Assembly: GCF_002806995.1 (NCBI RefSeq)
Contig: NZ_NIHE01000001.1
Coordinates: 248,001 to 312,000 of the forward strand
From: Confluentibacter lentus
Lineage (GTDB): Bacteria > Bacteroidota > Bacteroidia > Flavobacteriales > Flavobacteriaceae
Direction: 5' to 3'
Length of the DNA stretch: 64,000 nt
Shown: in pieces, positions 8,947 to 19,404 of the stretch
Layout: every line of letters starts with the position of its first letter
Numbering within the stretch: the stretch's first letter is position 1
Position numbers and translations under genes: made by a program
Notes under the pieces: generated by a model
What the model saw: the letters and a program-made list of their open reading frames with translations, nothing else
Databases searched by the model: none
Told to the model about the DNA's origin: nothing

Positions 8947-10288
8947 CGCTTAATTCTTTTTTAATTTGTTTTACTTCTTCACCGATATCACCTGCCCCAA
9001 TCGTTAAAATGACCTGGGCGTGACTTTCTTGTATTTTGGAAATTAGTTCAGCTTTACTAACTAATTGTTTATTGTTATTATTTATTTTACTTAACAACCA
9101 TTCTGAGGTTACACCTTCAATGGGAAGTTCCCTTGCAGGATAAATATCCAATAATAATACTTCATCAAACTGTGATAAACTTTTGGCAAAATCGTCTATA
9201 AAATCTCGTGTTCTACTGAATAAATGCGGTTGAAAAACAGCCAACACTTTTTTATCAGGATACATTTCCGCGACCGCTTGGTGCACGGCATTAATTTCTT
9301 CTGGATGATGTGCATAATCATCAATATAAACCAGATTTTCTGTTTTTATTTGATATGTAAATCGTCTTTTAACCCCTTTGTAAGATGCTAAAGCTTTGGC
9401 GAGCTGTTGGTGCGGGCAACCATATTCTACAGACATCGCCAAGGCTATTAATGCATTCGACAGATTATGTCTACCAGGCAGGTTAAATTTTAAATTTTCT
9501 AGCACTGTTTTTGGCGTCTTCACATCAAAAACATAGGTGCCGTTTTCTATTTTTATATTTTGAATAGTATAATCTGAATCATCTTCAATACCATAGGTAA
9601 TACCTTTTATGGGCAATCCGTTTTTAACAAATAATTTTCCACCTTCCTTAACTCGTTTTGAAAAAGCAACAAACGATTCCTTTAAAGCTTCCGCGTTTCC
9701 ATAAATATCCAAATGATCGGCATCCATAGAAGTGATGCAAGCAATGTTTGGTGATAAGGTTAAGAATGAACGATCAAATTCATCTGCTTCAACAACCGAA
9801 ACCTCTGTTCCGTTTAAAATCAAATTAGAATTATAATTTTCACTAATGCCTCCTAAAAAAGCAGTTAACGGAACGTTACATTCCTTCATTAAATGCCCAA
9901 GAATACTTGTTGTGGTTGTTTTGCCATGTGTACCAGCAACAGCCAAACAAAATGTGTTCTCGGTGATTAATCCTAAAATTTGAGAACGTTTTAAAACATT
10001 AAATCCGTTATCTATAAAATATTGTAATTCAGAATGGTTTTTAGGAATGGCGGGTGTATAAACCACGAAAGTGGTCTCTGGATTTAAAAATGATAATTCA
10101 ATATTTTCAACAGCATCTTCAAAATGAATTTGGATACCTAAATCTGTTAAATCATTTGTAATATCTGTTGGTGTTTTGTCATAACCTGCAACTTGCTTTT
10201 TGTTGGCTTTAAAATATCTAGCAAGCGCGCTCATGCCTATGCCGCCTATGCCGATAAAATAAACGTTATGTATAGTGTTTAGATTCAT
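8936..10288 (-). CDS. murC: UDP-N-acetylmuramate--L-alanine ligase
   Basis: A cytoplasmic ATP-dependent Mur ligase adding L-alanine to UDP-MurNAc, the first peptide step of peptidoglycan precursor synthesis. The N-terminal UDP-binding motif [11 protein letters not shown] (about 13-23), the ATP loop [10 protein letters not shown] near residue 119 and the C-terminal ligase domain with DDYAHHPEE are all visible. The length of 450 residues is normal. It overlaps murG by four bases and ftsQ by eleven. Confidence 0.97.
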   Translation of the reverse strand: MNLNTIHNVYFIGIGGIGMSALARYFKANKKQVAGYDKTPTDITNDLTDLGIQIHFEDAVENIELSFLNPETTFVVYTPAIPKNHSELQYFIDNGFNVLKRSQILGLITENTFCLAVAGTHGKTTTTSILGHLMKECNVPLTAFLGGISENYNSNLILNGTEVSVVEADEFDRSFLTLSPNIACITSMDADHLDIYGNAEALKESFVAFSKRVKEGGKLFVKNGLPIKGITYGIEDDSDYTIQNIKIENGTYVFDVKTPKTVLENLKFNLPGRHNLSNALIALAMSVEYGCPHQQLAKALASYKGVKRRFTYQIKTENLVYIDDYAHHPEEINAVHQAVAEMYPDKKVLAVFQPHLFSRTRDFIDDFAKSLSQFDEVLLLDIYPARELPIEGVTSEWLLSKINNNNKQLVSKAELISKIQESHAQVILTIGAGDIGEEVKQIKKELSVAS

Positions 10289-11394
10289 TTTTTTCCTTCA
10301 AGTAATTTTACAACTTCATCTACAATTTCATTTGTTGCATTTACCAACGCTAGTTCTTTAATATTTTTTCCTAATTGCTTTTGTTTCTCTGAAGATACTA
10401 TAAGCTGAGAAAATTTATTCTCAAAATCGGCATCCAAATCTTCTTCTTTAATTATTATAGCTGCATCTTTATCTACAAGCGCCATGGCATTTTTTGTTTG
10501 ATGGTCTTCGGCAACATTTGGTGATGGAATGAAAATCACTGGCTTACCTACCATACATAATTCTGAAACCGAAATAGCACCAGCTCTAGAAATCACAATA
10601 TCTGCCGCCGCATATGCAAAATCCATATTGTTTAAAAACTCATAGACCTGCACATTTTTTGTGTTACCGTAAATTTTATATTGCTGATAATATAGCTTAC
10701 CACATTGCCAAATAACCTGAACATTTTGGGTGCTTAGAAAGTCCAATTTACTTTCTATCAATTGATTGATTCGTCTAGCACCTAAACTTCCACCTAAAAC
10801 CAAAAGCGTATGTTTACCATGTTTTAAATTGAAAAAATCTTTAGCTTCCACCGTTTTTGTATCAATATCCAACAATCCTTTGCGCAAGGGATTACCAGTT
10901 TTTATGATTTTATCTTTCGGAAAAAAACGTTCCAAACCATCATAAGCCACACATATTCTATTTACTTTTTTTCCTAATAATTTATTAGTTATTCCAGGAT
11001 ATGAATTTTGTTCTTGAATAAGAGTTGGTATTTTTTTAGAAGCCGCAATATTTAATAATGGCCCACTTGCAAAACCACCTGTTCCAATAACCACATCTGG
11101 TTTAAACTCATTTATAATACGTCTAGCTTTCAATAAACTACTAATCAATTTAAAAGGAAACATCAAATTTTTCATGGTTAGCTTTCGCTGAATACCAGAA
11201 ATCCACAAACCTTTGATTTTATAACCAGCTTGTGGCACTTTTTCCATTTCCATTCTATCTTGGGCCCCAACAAATAAAAACTCTGCATCAGGAAAACGGG
11301 ATTTTAATTCGTTAGCAATGGCAATGGCTGGGTATATGTGACCGCCGGTACCGCCCCCTGAAAGAATGATTTTATATGTTTTGTTATTTGTCAT
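10285..11394 (-). CDS. murG: Undecaprenyldiphospho-muramoylpentapeptide beta-N-acetylglucosaminyltransferase
   Basis: Transfers GlcNAc from UDP-GlcNAc to lipid I, making lipid II on the inner face of the cytoplasmic membrane. The N-terminal glycine-rich loop [12 protein letters not shown] (about 12-23), a second glycine-rich segment [12 protein letters not shown] near 200 and the donor-binding [12 protein letters not shown] near 273 match GT28 enzymes. 369 residues, normal length. It overlaps murC by four bases and follows ftsW closely. Confidence 0.97.
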   Translation of the reverse strand: MTNNKTYKIILSGGGTGGHIYPAIAIANELKSRFPDAEFLFVGAQDRMEMEKVPQAGYKIKGLWISGIQRKLTMKNLMFPFKLISSLLKARRIINEFKPDVVIGTGGFASGPLLNIAASKKIPTLIQEQNSYPGITNKLLGKKVNRICVAYDGLERFFPKDKIIKTGNPLRKGLLDIDTKTVEAKDFFNLKHGKHTLLVLGGSLGARRINQLIESKLDFLSTQNVQVIWQCGKLYYQQYKIYGNTKNVQVYEFLNNMDFAYAAADIVISRAGAISVSELCMVGKPVIFIPSPNVAEDHQTKNAMALVDKDAAIIIKEEDLDADFENKFSQLIVSSEKQKQLGKNIKELALVNATNEIVDEVVKLLEGKK

Positions 11395-11400
11395 ATATTC

Positions 11401-12597
11401 TTAAATTGTTTCCGACAGAATTTCTAACGGATTCTCTTCCATATATTCTTGTTCCTTAATCTCTTCTCGTTTGGCGCTCACGCTCAAAATGATACCTATT
11501 GCCAAACACGTCATCCAAATGGACGTTCCTCCACTACTAATTAGCGGAAGTGTTTGTCCCGTAACGGGAAACAATTCCACCGCTACTCCCATATTTATTA
11601 ATGCCTGAAAAATGATGGGCAAACCAACCCCTAAAACCAAAAGTTTACCAAATACCGTATCTGATTTTTGGGCGACAATGACAATTCTGAATAATAACCA
11701 CAGATATAATACTACCAAAACAACACCTCCAATGAGTCCATATTCTTCAATAATGATGGCGAAAATGAAATCGGATGATGATTGTGGCAAAAAATTCTTC
11801 TGAATACTTTTACCTGGCCCTAAACCTTGAATACCTCCTGAGGCAATGGCAATTTTTGCTTTTTCTATTTGATAGTCGGCTTCGGTATCTTCATCATTGG
11901 CATAATTTAAAATCCTGTTTTCCCAAGTAGTTACTTTCACGTTTAAGGGTCCAGTTGTTAATTTTGCAACCATCACAAAAAGCACTAAAGCAATGAGTCC
12001 AAAACCTATAATAACTCCTAAATATTTTATAGGATATCCACCAATAAACACTAATATCATCACCATTAAAAATATAATAGCCGCTGTTGAAAAATTTGAT
12101 GGCAATATCAATGCTAACACAAAGAAAACGGGTATCCAAAGCGGAATGATGGTTGACGTAAATGTTATTTCCTTATCTTTTATTTTCGACATATAACGTG
12201 CCACATATACCATAAGCACCACTAAAGCAAAGGTTGATGTTTGAAACGACATGCCAACAATAGGTATTTGAATCCATCTACTCGCACTCGCACCACCCAT
12301 AACGGTGCCTTGCATCATGGTTATAACCAATAAAACCAGTACAACTGGCATCATGACTAAAGACAACCCTCTAAAATATCGGTACGGAATTTTATGCACA
12401 CCATAAATAATCCCGAAGCCTAAAAACAGATGCATAAAATGCTTTACAAAGAACACGAATGTATTGCCTTCTCCTCTATCGTAAGCCAAATCACTGGAAG
12501 CACTATAAACAGGCAAAAAGGACAAAATTGCCAATAAAGCAACGATGGCCCAAATAAGCCTGTCTCCTTTTATATTTTCAAATAGTGCTTTTAACAT
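11401..12597 (-). CDS. ftsW: SEDS glycosyltransferase FtsW
   Basis: A polytopic SEDS-family protein (398 residues, about ten membrane segments) that polymerises lipid II into septal glycan with its cognate PBP (FtsI at 17043). Family marks include the large extracytoplasmic loop with N-Y-A-N-D-E-D-T-E-A-D-Y-Q and the C-terminal GVAVELFPVTGQTLPLISSGG-type segment (split here: VELFPVTGQTLPL then ISSGG). FtsW is favoured over RodA because of its place between murD and murG. Confidence 0.95.
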   Translation of the reverse strand: MLKALFENIKGDRLIWAIVALLAILSFLPVYSASSDLAYDRGEGNTFVFFVKHFMHLFLGFGIIYGVHKIPYRYFRGLSLVMMPVVLVLLVITMMQGTVMGGASASRWIQIPIVGMSFQTSTFALVVLMVYVARYMSKIKDKEITFTSTIIPLWIPVFFVLALILPSNFSTAAIIFLMVMILVFIGGYPIKYLGVIIGFGLIALVLFVMVAKLTTGPLNVKVTTWENRILNYANDEDTEADYQIEKAKIAIASGGIQGLGPGKSIQKNFLPQSSSDFIFAIIIEEYGLIGGVVLVVLYLWLLFRIVIVAQKSDTVFGKLLVLGVGLPIIFQALINMGVAVELFPVTGQTLPLISSGGTSIWMTCLAIGIILSVSAKREEIKEQEYMEENPLEILSETI

Positions 12598-12600
12598 CTT

Positions 12601-13932
12601 TTATAAATTTCTAACGGCATTTTTAAATTGACGCCCTCTATCTTCGTAATTTTCAAACAAATCGAAACTCGCACAAGCAGGCGATAACAACACCGTATCT
12701 CCAGCCTCAGCTATTTTGTAAGCTATTTTTACAGCTTCGCTCATAAATTGTGTCTCCACAATAATATCAACCATATTGCCAAATGTGTTAAACAGCTTCT
12801 CATTATCAACACCCAAACAAATAATGGCCTTTACTTTTTCATTAACAAATGGGAACAATTCCTCATAATTATTGCCTTTATCTACACCCCCAACAATCCA
12901 AACCGTTGGCGTATCCATGCTTTCTAAGGCATAGTAAGTAGAATTGACATTAGTAGCTTTAGAATCGTTGATGTACTGCACTTTATTAATTTTCAGCACA
13001 TGCTCCAATCGATGCTCCACACCTTGAAAATTCTCCAAACATTCCCTAATAGTTTGCTTTCTTATTTTCAATAAATGGGCAGCTGTTGATGCAGCCATGG
13101 CATTTTTAATATTGTGCTTACCTTCTAATGCTAGATTTGTTGTTGGCATAATTATTTGGTTATTGTCTATCGTTATTATTATGTTATTATCTTTTAAATA
13201 CGCGCCATTTTCAATGATTTTTGTTAATGAAAAAGGCAATAATTTTGATTGAATTGGGTGTTCCTTTAGGTGATTATTTATGACTTCATCATCGCCATCA
13301 TATATCAAATAATCATCTTTAGTTTGATTCATTGTGATCCTAAATTTAGAAGCGATGTAGTTTTCAAACTTGTAATCATATCTATCTAAATGATCGGGTG
13401 TTATGTTGGTTATTACTGCAATGTGCGGTTTAAAATCTATAATATCATCTAATTGAAAACTGCTTATTTCCAAAACATAATTTGGATAATCCTTCTCTAA
13501 AATCTGTTTTGCAAAACTGTCGCCAATATTCCCTGCCAAGCCCACTTCCAATTCTTGTTTTAAAATATGGTGCGCCAACGTTGCTGTGGTGGTTTTTCCA
13601 TTACTTCCAGTTATTCCAACAATGGTTGCATTGGTATATTTGGCAGCGAATTCAATTTCAGAAACCAATAAAATCCCTTTTTCACGAATGGTCTTTACCA
13701 AAGGTGCTTTATCTGGAATTCCTGGGCTTTTCATAACTAAATCAGCGTTCAGAATTTTTTCTTCAGAATGTTTTTCATCTTCCCATTCAATCTCATTATG
13801 TATAAGAACTTCTTTATATTTTTCTTTAATTTTTCCCTTATCGGAAATGAAAACATCAAAGCCTTTTTCCTTTCCCAAAAGTGCTGTTCCAACACCGCTT
13901 TCGCCTCCTCCTAATATGACTAATCTCTTCAT
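12601..13932 (-). CDS. murD: UDP-N-acetylmuramoylalanine--D-glutamate ligase
   Basis: A cytoplasmic Mur ligase adding D-glutamate to UDP-MurNAc-L-Ala. It has an N-terminal Rossmann-like GGGESGVGTA (8-17), the ATP loop GITGSNGKTTTAT near residue 110, and the conserved H-R-L-E-H and NDSKATNVNST segments near residues 307-330. 443 residues, normal. Its start codon lies directly against a heptad repeat that separates it from the four-helix-bundle gene upstream. Confidence 0.97.
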   Translation of the reverse strand: MKRLVILGGGESGVGTALLGKEKGFDVFISDKGKIKEKYKEVLIHNEIEWEDEKHSEEKILNADLVMKSPGIPDKAPLVKTIREKGILLVSEIEFAAKYTNATIVGITGSNGKTTTATLAHHILKQELEVGLAGNIGDSFAKQILEKDYPNYVLEISSFQLDDIIDFKPHIAVITNITPDHLDRYDYKFENYIASKFRITMNQTKDDYLIYDGDDEVINNHLKEHPIQSKLLPFSLTKIIENGAYLKDNNIIITIDNNQIIMPTTNLALEGKHNIKNAMAASTAAHLLKIRKQTIRECLENFQGVEHRLEHVLKINKVQYINDSKATNVNSTYYALESMDTPTVWIVGGVDKGNNYEELFPFVNEKVKAIICLGVDNEKLFNTFGNMVDIIVETQFMSEAVKIAYKIAEAGDTVLLSPACASFDLFENYEDRGRQFKNAVRNL

Positions 13933-13959
13933 TTACAATTTTAGAATTACGATTTACGA
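13932..13959. repeat. 7-bp-period repeat at the murD side of the four-helix-bundle gene
   Basis: Four consecutive heptamers read TTTACAA, TTTTAGA, ATTACGA, TTTACGA on the plus strand (AATCGTA-like on the minus strand). They cover the 14-base murD spacer and the last codons of the four-helix-bundle gene. A matching heptad array lies at 14307-14336, on the other side of the same gene. Confidence 0.7.
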
Positions 13960-14300
13960 TTTCTCATCGTTTTAATCGAAGCAACAACTATTGATAATAT
14001 TTCATTAGCCTCTTTATGTAACCTTTCCGTTTCATTAAATTCAACTTCACCTACTTCAAGTAACAACTCCAAGAAATACATGCTTTCATCTGCTTCTTCC
14101 TCTACAATTTTCAATTTATTAATGAAGTCAGCATCCGACTTTGCTCTAGAAGCTGCTCTATAGTTAGCTCCTACTGAACTTGAACACCTAATTAATTGGT
14201 TACAATAGGCATTATACTCTCTAGAAACCGGAAACTTTGCACATAACCTCCAGCAGTCTGCTGCAAATTTCTTAGTTCTATTTTTTAATATTTCCTTCAT
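13947..14300 (-). CDS. Four-helix-bundle protein (S23/IVP family) inserted in the dcw cluster
   Basis: A 117-residue, entirely helical protein of the four-helix-bundle (S23, intervening-sequence protein) family. Recognisable features are the opening K-F-A-A-D-C-W-R-L-C, the central Q-L-I-R-C-S-S-S-V-G-A-N-Y-R-A-A and K-L-K-I-V-E-E-E-A-D-E-S-M-Y-F-L-E-L-L. Relatives are encoded in intervening sequences of some bacterial 23S rRNA genes and as stand-alone genes in Bacteroidetes; function unknown (family knowledge). It is out of place, interrupting the otherwise standard mraY-murD junction, and has 7-bp-period repeats on both sides, suggesting insertion as a unit (inference). Confidence 0.9.
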   Translation of the reverse strand: MKEILKNRTKKFAADCWRLCAKFPVSREYNAYCNQLIRCSSSVGANYRAASRAKSDADFINKLKIVEEEADESMYFLELLLEVGEVEFNETERLHKEANEILSIVVASIKTMRNRKS

Positions 14301-14306
14301 TCCTAA

Positions 14307-14336
14307 ATCGTATATCTAAAATCGTATATCGTAAAT
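14307..14336. repeat. 7-bp-period repeat upstream of the four-helix-bundle gene
   Basis: Heptamers ATCGTAT, ATCTAAA, ATCGTAT, ATCGTAA run in register between the start of the four-helix-bundle gene and the end of mraY. The same AATCGTA theme occurs on the other side of the gene at 13932-13959. Confidence 0.72.
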
Positions 14337-14340
14337 TAGC

Positions 14341-15582
14341 TTATCTAATTTTCAACGTTACTATCGATATAATGGCTAGTAAAATGCTAACTATCCAAAA
14401 ACGAGTGACTATTTTACTTTCATGATATCCTGATTTTTGATAGTGATGATGCAGCGGTGACATTTTGAAAATTCTCCGCCCTTCACCATATTTCTTCTTG
14501 GTATATTTGAAATAGCTCACCTGCATGACCACTGATAGATTTTCCGCTAAAAAAATACCGCATAACACAGGAACCAACCATTCTTTTCTAACCGCAATAG
14601 CTATAACCGCTATAATACCACCGATAGTTAAACTACCCGTATCACCCATAAATACTTGAGCCGGATAGGCATTATACCAAAGAAATCCAATAAGCGCACC
14701 TACAAAAGCTGCGATATATATGGTTATTTCCTCTACCCTTGGAATGTACATGATATTCAAATAATCAGAGAAGATAATGTTACCCGATACCCAGGCGAAA
14801 ATCCCTAGAGTAAGCACTACAATTGCCGAAGTCCCAGCTGCCAGACCATCAATACCATCTGTTAAATTGGCACCGTTTGACACAGCAGTAATAATAAAAA
14901 TTGAGATAATAATGAATATAGCCCAACCATAATCATTTAATTTCGGACTTATCCAAGTGATGATATCAGCGTAATCAAATTCATTTCCTTTAACAAACGG
15001 TATGGTTGTTTTAGTTGACTTTTGTTCTTCCTCAAAAAACGCTGAAGCAGAAATATTTGGGTCAGCCGCAAGCATCTGCCGTTGTACCTCAAGAGGTAAT
15101 TTCTCTTTAATAGTGACATTCGGATTAAAATACAAAGTGGCTCCAACAATAATCCCTAGACCTACTTGCCCTAATACTTTAAACTTACCTTTTAAACCTT
15201 CTTTATCGTTTTTGAATTTTTTAATGTAATCGTCTATAAAACCAATAGTCCCCATCCAAAGTGTTGTAACTACCAACAAAATGATATACGTGTTGTCTAA
15301 TTTTGCTAACAAAAACACAGGAATTAACGTGGCTAAAATGATGATGATACCACCCATGGTTGGTGTTCCTGCTTTTTCTTTTTGACCTTCCAGGCCTAAA
15401 TCCCTGATGGTTTCTCCTAATTGTTTTCTTCTTAAAAAATTAATAATCCGTTTACCATAAATAGTAGAAATAAGCAATGATAAAATCATTGCCAATGCTG
15501 CCCTAAAGGTTATAAAACCAAAAAGCGATGCTCCAGGAAGCTGGAATTGTTTTTCTAAATATTCAAATAAGTAATACAGCAT
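14341..15582 (-). CDS. mraY: Phospho-N-acetylmuramoyl-pentapeptide-transferase
   Basis: An integral membrane enzyme moving phospho-MurNAc-pentapeptide from UDP onto undecaprenyl phosphate to form lipid I. The catalytic and metal-binding motifs [18 protein letters not shown] and the histidine motif [10 protein letters not shown] are present with about ten membrane segments. At 413 residues it is longer than E. coli MraY (360). The excess is mainly a hydrophilic insert of about 60 residues (about 150-210, including [16 protein letters not shown]), which is typical of Bacteroidetes MraY. Confidence 0.97.
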   Translation of the reverse strand: MLYYLFEYLEKQFQLPGASLFGFITFRAALAMILSLLISTIYGKRIINFLRRKQLGETIRDLGLEGQKEKAGTPTMGGIIIILATLIPVFLLAKLDNTYIILLVVTTLWMGTIGFIDDYIKKFKNDKEGLKGKFKVLGQVGLGIIVGATLYFNPNVTIKEKLPLEVQRQMLAADPNISASAFFEEEQKSTKTTIPFVKGNEFDYADIITWISPKLNDYGWAIFIIISIFIITAVSNGANLTDGIDGLAAGTSAIVVLTLGIFAWVSGNIIFSDYLNIMYIPRVEEITIYIAAFVGALIGFLWYNAYPAQVFMGDTGSLTIGGIIAVIAIAVRKEWLVPVLCGIFLAENLSVVMQVSYFKYTKKKYGEGRRIFKMSPLHHHYQKSGYHESKIVTRFWIVSILLAIISIVTLKIR

Positions 15583-17046
15583 TTATTTTTGTAATTGTTT
15601 TAAAAATTCTTGAACTGTTTTATAATCATCGAAATCGAAACGCTCTCCTTTAATTTCTTGATAGGTTTCATGACCTTTGCCCGCAATTAAAATAATATCG
15701 TTCGGCTGTGCCATTTGACAAGCTGCTTTAATAGCTTGACTTCTATCTGTAATGGAAAGAGCCTTTTTAAAATGTTGCGGTTCTACGCCTTGTTCTATCT
15801 CTTTGATAATAGCTTCTGGCTCTTCACTTCTTGGATTATCACTTGTAAAAATAACCTTGGTACTTAATGCCGAAGCTATTTGCCCCATAACAGGTCGCTT
15901 GGTTTTATCCCTATCGCCACCACAACCCACAACCGTGATTAATTCTTCATTATTTGTACGAATGCTATTGATGGTTTCCAATACATTTTTTAAAGCATCG
16001 GGTGTATGGGCATAATCGACAATAGCCGTTATTTTTTCAGCCGAAATAAAATACTGAAACCGCCCACTAACGCTTTCCAAACCACTTATTAATCGGAGAA
16101 TTTCAACTTTTTCTAGTCCCAATAATTCTGCTGTAGCATAAATAGCCAGTACATTATAGGCATTAAAGTTTCCTATAAGGCGAGTCCAAACTTCACTTTC
16201 ATTCAACTTTAATAATAATCCACCTAATTGATTTTCTAAAATTTGCGCTTTATAATCCGCATAGCTTTTTAAAGCATAGGTATATTTTCTAGACTTGGTG
16301 TTTTGAAGCATGACCAAGCCATTTTTATCGTCAATATTTACAAGTGCAAAGGCTTTCGCAGGAAGACCATCAAAAAATGATTTTTTAACATCTCTATATT
16401 CTGCAAACGTGTTATGATAATCCAAATGATCATGGGTTAAATTGGTAAAAATACCTCCTTCAAAATGCAGACCTTCCGTTCTATGCTGATGGATCCCATG
16501 TGAACTCACCTCCATAAAGCAAAATTCCACGCCAGCTTCATTCATTTCCTGTAAGTACTTGTTAATAGTCAAAGAATCTGGCGTCGTATGGGTTGCTTTA
16601 TATTCTTTAGTATCGACTAATATTTTTACGGTTGAAAGCAAGCCGACTTTGTACCCAGCATTTTTAAATAATTGATACAATAAGGTTGCAATGGTTGTTT
16701 TTCCATTAGTTCCTGTTACACCAACCAGTTTTAAATTAGCCGAAGGTTCTTCGTAATAATTGGAAGCCATAATAGCCAATGCCTTACTGGAACTATCAAC
16801 TTCCACATAGGTTACTCCTGTAACTAATTCATCAGGCAAGGTTTCACAAATCACCGCAACTGCACCTTGTTTAATGGCTGAATCGATATATTTATGCCCG
16901 TCAGCAACACTGCCTTTAATCGCAACAAACACATCATTTTTTGTAATGTTTTTCGAGTTGAAATCAATAGCATTAATGGCTACACTTGTGTTACCGACCA
17001 CAGCGTTTAGAGTGACTTTATACAATATGTCTTTTAGTGCTATCAT
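15583..17046 (-). CDS. murE: UDP-MurNAc-L-Ala-D-Glu--2,6-diaminopimelate ligase
   Basis: A cytoplasmic Mur ligase adding the third amino acid of the stem peptide. The ATP loop GVTGTNGKTTIAT lies near residue 109. The signature D-N-P-R (TSDNPRSEEP), which marks meso-diaminopimelate-adding MurE rather than lysine-adding enzymes, is present, so the peptidoglycan is predicted to be DAP-type. 487 residues, normal. It overlaps ftsI by four bases and abuts mraY with no spacer. Confidence 0.96.
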   Translation of the reverse strand: MIALKDILYKVTLNAVVGNTSVAINAIDFNSKNITKNDVFVAIKGSVADGHKYIDSAIKQGAVAVICETLPDELVTGVTYVEVDSSSKALAIMASNYYEEPSANLKLVGVTGTNGKTTIATLLYQLFKNAGYKVGLLSTVKILVDTKEYKATHTTPDSLTINKYLQEMNEAGVEFCFMEVSSHGIHQHRTEGLHFEGGIFTNLTHDHLDYHNTFAEYRDVKKSFFDGLPAKAFALVNIDDKNGLVMLQNTKSRKYTYALKSYADYKAQILENQLGGLLLKLNESEVWTRLIGNFNAYNVLAIYATAELLGLEKVEILRLISGLESVSGRFQYFISAEKITAIVDYAHTPDALKNVLETINSIRTNNEELITVVGCGGDRDKTKRPVMGQIASALSTKVIFTSDNPRSEEPEAIIKEIEQGVEPQHFKKALSITDRSQAIKAACQMAQPNDIILIAGKGHETYQEIKGERFDFDDYKTVQEFLKQLQK

Positions 17047-19052
17047 GATACCTCTAAAACAACAGTTTGATTTTTATTTACTTTTTGCCCAGATGTAAGC
17101 GACTGTTTTTTAACGATTCCAGAACCATTTAACTTTACTTTAAGCCCCATGTTTTCCAACAATGAAATAGCATCCATTGCTGGCAAACCAACAACATTTG
17201 GCATCACCGTTTTGTAGGTTTGTGCTGCCGCATAGTAGCTTTCAAATTCCTTTTCGGCAGATGCATTTTTAACTACCAAAGATTTTACCTCATCAACAAT
17301 AGGCGTGTCCGTAAATATTTTTTGAGCTATTTTTTTGAATACGGGACCAGATACATCGGCTCCATAATAACCAACACTTTTATCGGGCTCATGAATGACA
17401 ACAATGCATGAATATTTAGGGTTATCCGCTGGGAAAAACCCAGCAAATGATGATATGTAGTTTATTTTATCTTTTTTAGCATAATCCTTTTGGCAAGTCC
17501 CTGTTTTGCCTGCCATAGAAAAATTTTCCGAATACAATCTGTGACCCGTACCATGATCTTTCTCTACAACATTTTTAAGTAATTGCTTAACTTTTGCTAC
17601 GGTTTCCTCAGAACAGATTTGTTTATTGATGACCTCTTTTTTAAAAGGCACAATGGTTTTATCAAACTCCTTAACTTCCTTTAAAAATTGTGGTCTTACC
17701 ATTTCGCCCCCATTAGCAATGGCGTTATAAAATGTCAATGTTTGCAAAGGAGTAAACGATACACCATAACCATAAGCCATCCATTGAAGTGCGATACCGC
17801 TCCAACGCCCGTTCTTTATCCTTGGGTCTGGAATGATTGGCTTGGGTTCTCCTATAAAGGGAATATCTAACTTATTATTTAGGTTCATGGCATACAATCT
17901 ATCAACAAATTTTGAGGGTTGATTTCGATACGCCTTATCTATGGCTTTTACAATACCTGTGTTTGATGACACTTCAAAAGCTTTCGACAAGGTGATTTTA
18001 CCATAGCCACCTTCATGTGAATCGCGCACTTTCTTTCCATAAAAAGAAATAATACCTTTTTCGGTGTCAACCACATCACTAGTGTCTACTACTTTATCCT
18101 CTAAAGCTGCGGTAAGTGCCATCAATTTGAATGTAGAACCAGACTCATGACTTTCACCTATAGCGTAATTCCGCCGTTCATAATAATAGCCATCACTATT
18201 TCTTCCTAAATTTGAAATGGCTCGAATTTCTCCGGTTTTGGTTTCCATAACTATCACACAACCATGATCTGCTTTATACTTTTCTAATTGTTCTAACAAT
18301 GCATGGTGCGCAATATCCTGAATATTTATGTTTATGGTTGTATATACATCATAGCCATCCTGTGGCTCAATTTCGTTTGCATCACTTATTGGTTTCCATT
18401 GGCCTTTGCCTATTTGTTGTTTGGTTCTACGCCCATCTTTTCCTCTTAAATATTGCACACCATAAGCACCATCTATACCCGCCCTGGTTACATTGCCTTC
18501 ATCATCAAACCGCTCATAACCAATGGAACGTTGCGCAATGCCACCCATTGGATGTTCGCGTTTTGTGGTTTGCTCCACAACAAGACCTCCTCTAAATGCG
18601 CCAAGGTTTAATAAAGGGAAATTCCTGATGCGTATATAATCTGAATAACTAATATTTCTAGCCAATAGATAATACCTGCTTTTATTTGCTCTGGCTTTTC
18701 TAAGTTCATTCTTATAATATTCTGAAGGCTTACCTGAATATTTAGAAAGTGAATCGCTTAACGGGTTTAAATACTTTTCAAAATTTTTATTAGACGGGGT
18801 TATCGCATCAAAACGGATGTCGTATTTAGGAATAGAGGTTGCCAACAGATTACCATCTACCGAATACACATTACCCCGGTTAGATGGAATCACAAAATCC
18901 TTTACGATACGCTGACTTGCCATAGCCCTGTATTTTTCGCCATCTACAAATTGGATATTTACTAATTTAAAAACAACACCAAGCCCGAAGATGAACATAC
19001 ATCCTGCTATAAAATACAATCGGTTTAATATGTTCTTTTCGTTTATTGCCAA
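17043..19052 (-). CDS. ftsI: Septal penicillin-binding protein (FtsI/PBP3 type) with PASTA domain
   Basis: A class-B PBP that cross-links septal peptidoglycan in the periplasm. One N-terminal membrane anchor (about 12-32) is followed by the dimerisation domain and the transpeptidase domain, with the active-site S-T-F-K (SGSTFKLM), S-S-N (EVSSNTG) and K-T-G (AGKTGTCQ) motifs. The C terminus adds a PASTA domain (MPNVVGLPAMDAISLLENMG onward), absent from E. coli FtsI but common in Bacteroidetes division PBPs. 669 residues. Cognate partner is FtsW at 11401. Confidence 0.95.
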   Translation of the reverse strand: MAINEKNILNRLYFIAGCMFIFGLGVVFKLVNIQFVDGEKYRAMASQRIVKDFVIPSNRGNVYSVDGNLLATSIPKYDIRFDAITPSNKNFEKYLNPLSDSLSKYSGKPSEYYKNELRKARANKSRYYLLARNISYSDYIRIRNFPLLNLGAFRGGLVVEQTTKREHPMGGIAQRSIGYERFDDEGNVTRAGIDGAYGVQYLRGKDGRRTKQQIGKGQWKPISDANEIEPQDGYDVYTTININIQDIAHHALLEQLEKYKADHGCVIVMETKTGEIRAISNLGRNSDGYYYERRNYAIGESHESGSTFKLMALTAALEDKVVDTSDVVDTEKGIISFYGKKVRDSHEGGYGKITLSKAFEVSSNTGIVKAIDKAYRNQPSKFVDRLYAMNLNNKLDIPFIGEPKPIIPDPRIKNGRWSGIALQWMAYGYGVSFTPLQTLTFYNAIANGGEMVRPQFLKEVKEFDKTIVPFKKEVINKQICSEETVAKVKQLLKNVVEKDHGTGHRLYSENFSMAGKTGTCQKDYAKKDKINYISSFAGFFPADNPKYSCIVVIHEPDKSVGYYGADVSGPVFKKIAQKIFTDTPIVDEVKSLVVKNASAEKEFESYYAAAQTYKTVMPNVVGLPAMDAISLLENMGLKVKLNGSGIVKKQSLTSGQKVNKNQTVVLEVS

Positions 19053-19062
19053 CTTTCGAACT

Positions 19063-19380
19063 TTAATTTTGGGATTTAACTTTTATTTTTTTTGGTGGAA
19101 TTACAGATTGTGACAAGCCTTTTTCTTTCATCTTATTGGCTATCTCAGATTCCATTTTTAACCGCATTAATTTCGACCTACCATCTACAAAAGCCGAACG
19201 CATTTCTTTTGCTTCATTGTCCAAACGCGCAATCTTATAGACCTTTTTGTCTGCACTGTGGGAACTTGCAATCATGATAAGTGCTAGACCTGAAATAAAA
19301 ATGATAAAACGCCAATTCTTAAAAGAGTCATCATTAACCAGAAATGTTCCTTTTAATATGCTATAGATGTTTTTTTTCAT
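19063..19380 (-). CDS. FtsL-like cell division protein
   Basis: A 105-residue bitopic protein with a cytoplasmic N terminus, one membrane segment (about residues 25-41, FIIFISGLALIMIASSH) and a predicted coiled-coil periplasmic helix (LDNEAKEMRSAFVDGRSKLM). Size, topology and the position between rsmH and ftsI match FtsL, which works with FtsQ/DivIC in the divisome. Primary sequence is poorly conserved, so the name rests mainly on context. Confidence 0.82.
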   Translation of the reverse strand: MKKNIYSILKGTFLVNDDSFKNWRFIIFISGLALIMIASSHSADKKVYKIARLDNEAKEMRSAFVDGRSKLMRLKMESEIANKMKEKGLSQSVIPPKKIKVKSQN

Positions 19381-19404
19381 TCCTTATTGTAAAAATTAGA
19401 AATG

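Noticed and set aside
13586-13975. 129-codon open frame on the plus strand
   Set aside because: It lies antisense to murD, which has all its motifs; no start context or family resemblance. Shadow frame.
13947-14300. Intervening sequence in an rRNA gene
   Set aside because: The encoded protein is of the S23/IVP type, but no rRNA sequence is present; both neighbours are mur genes.
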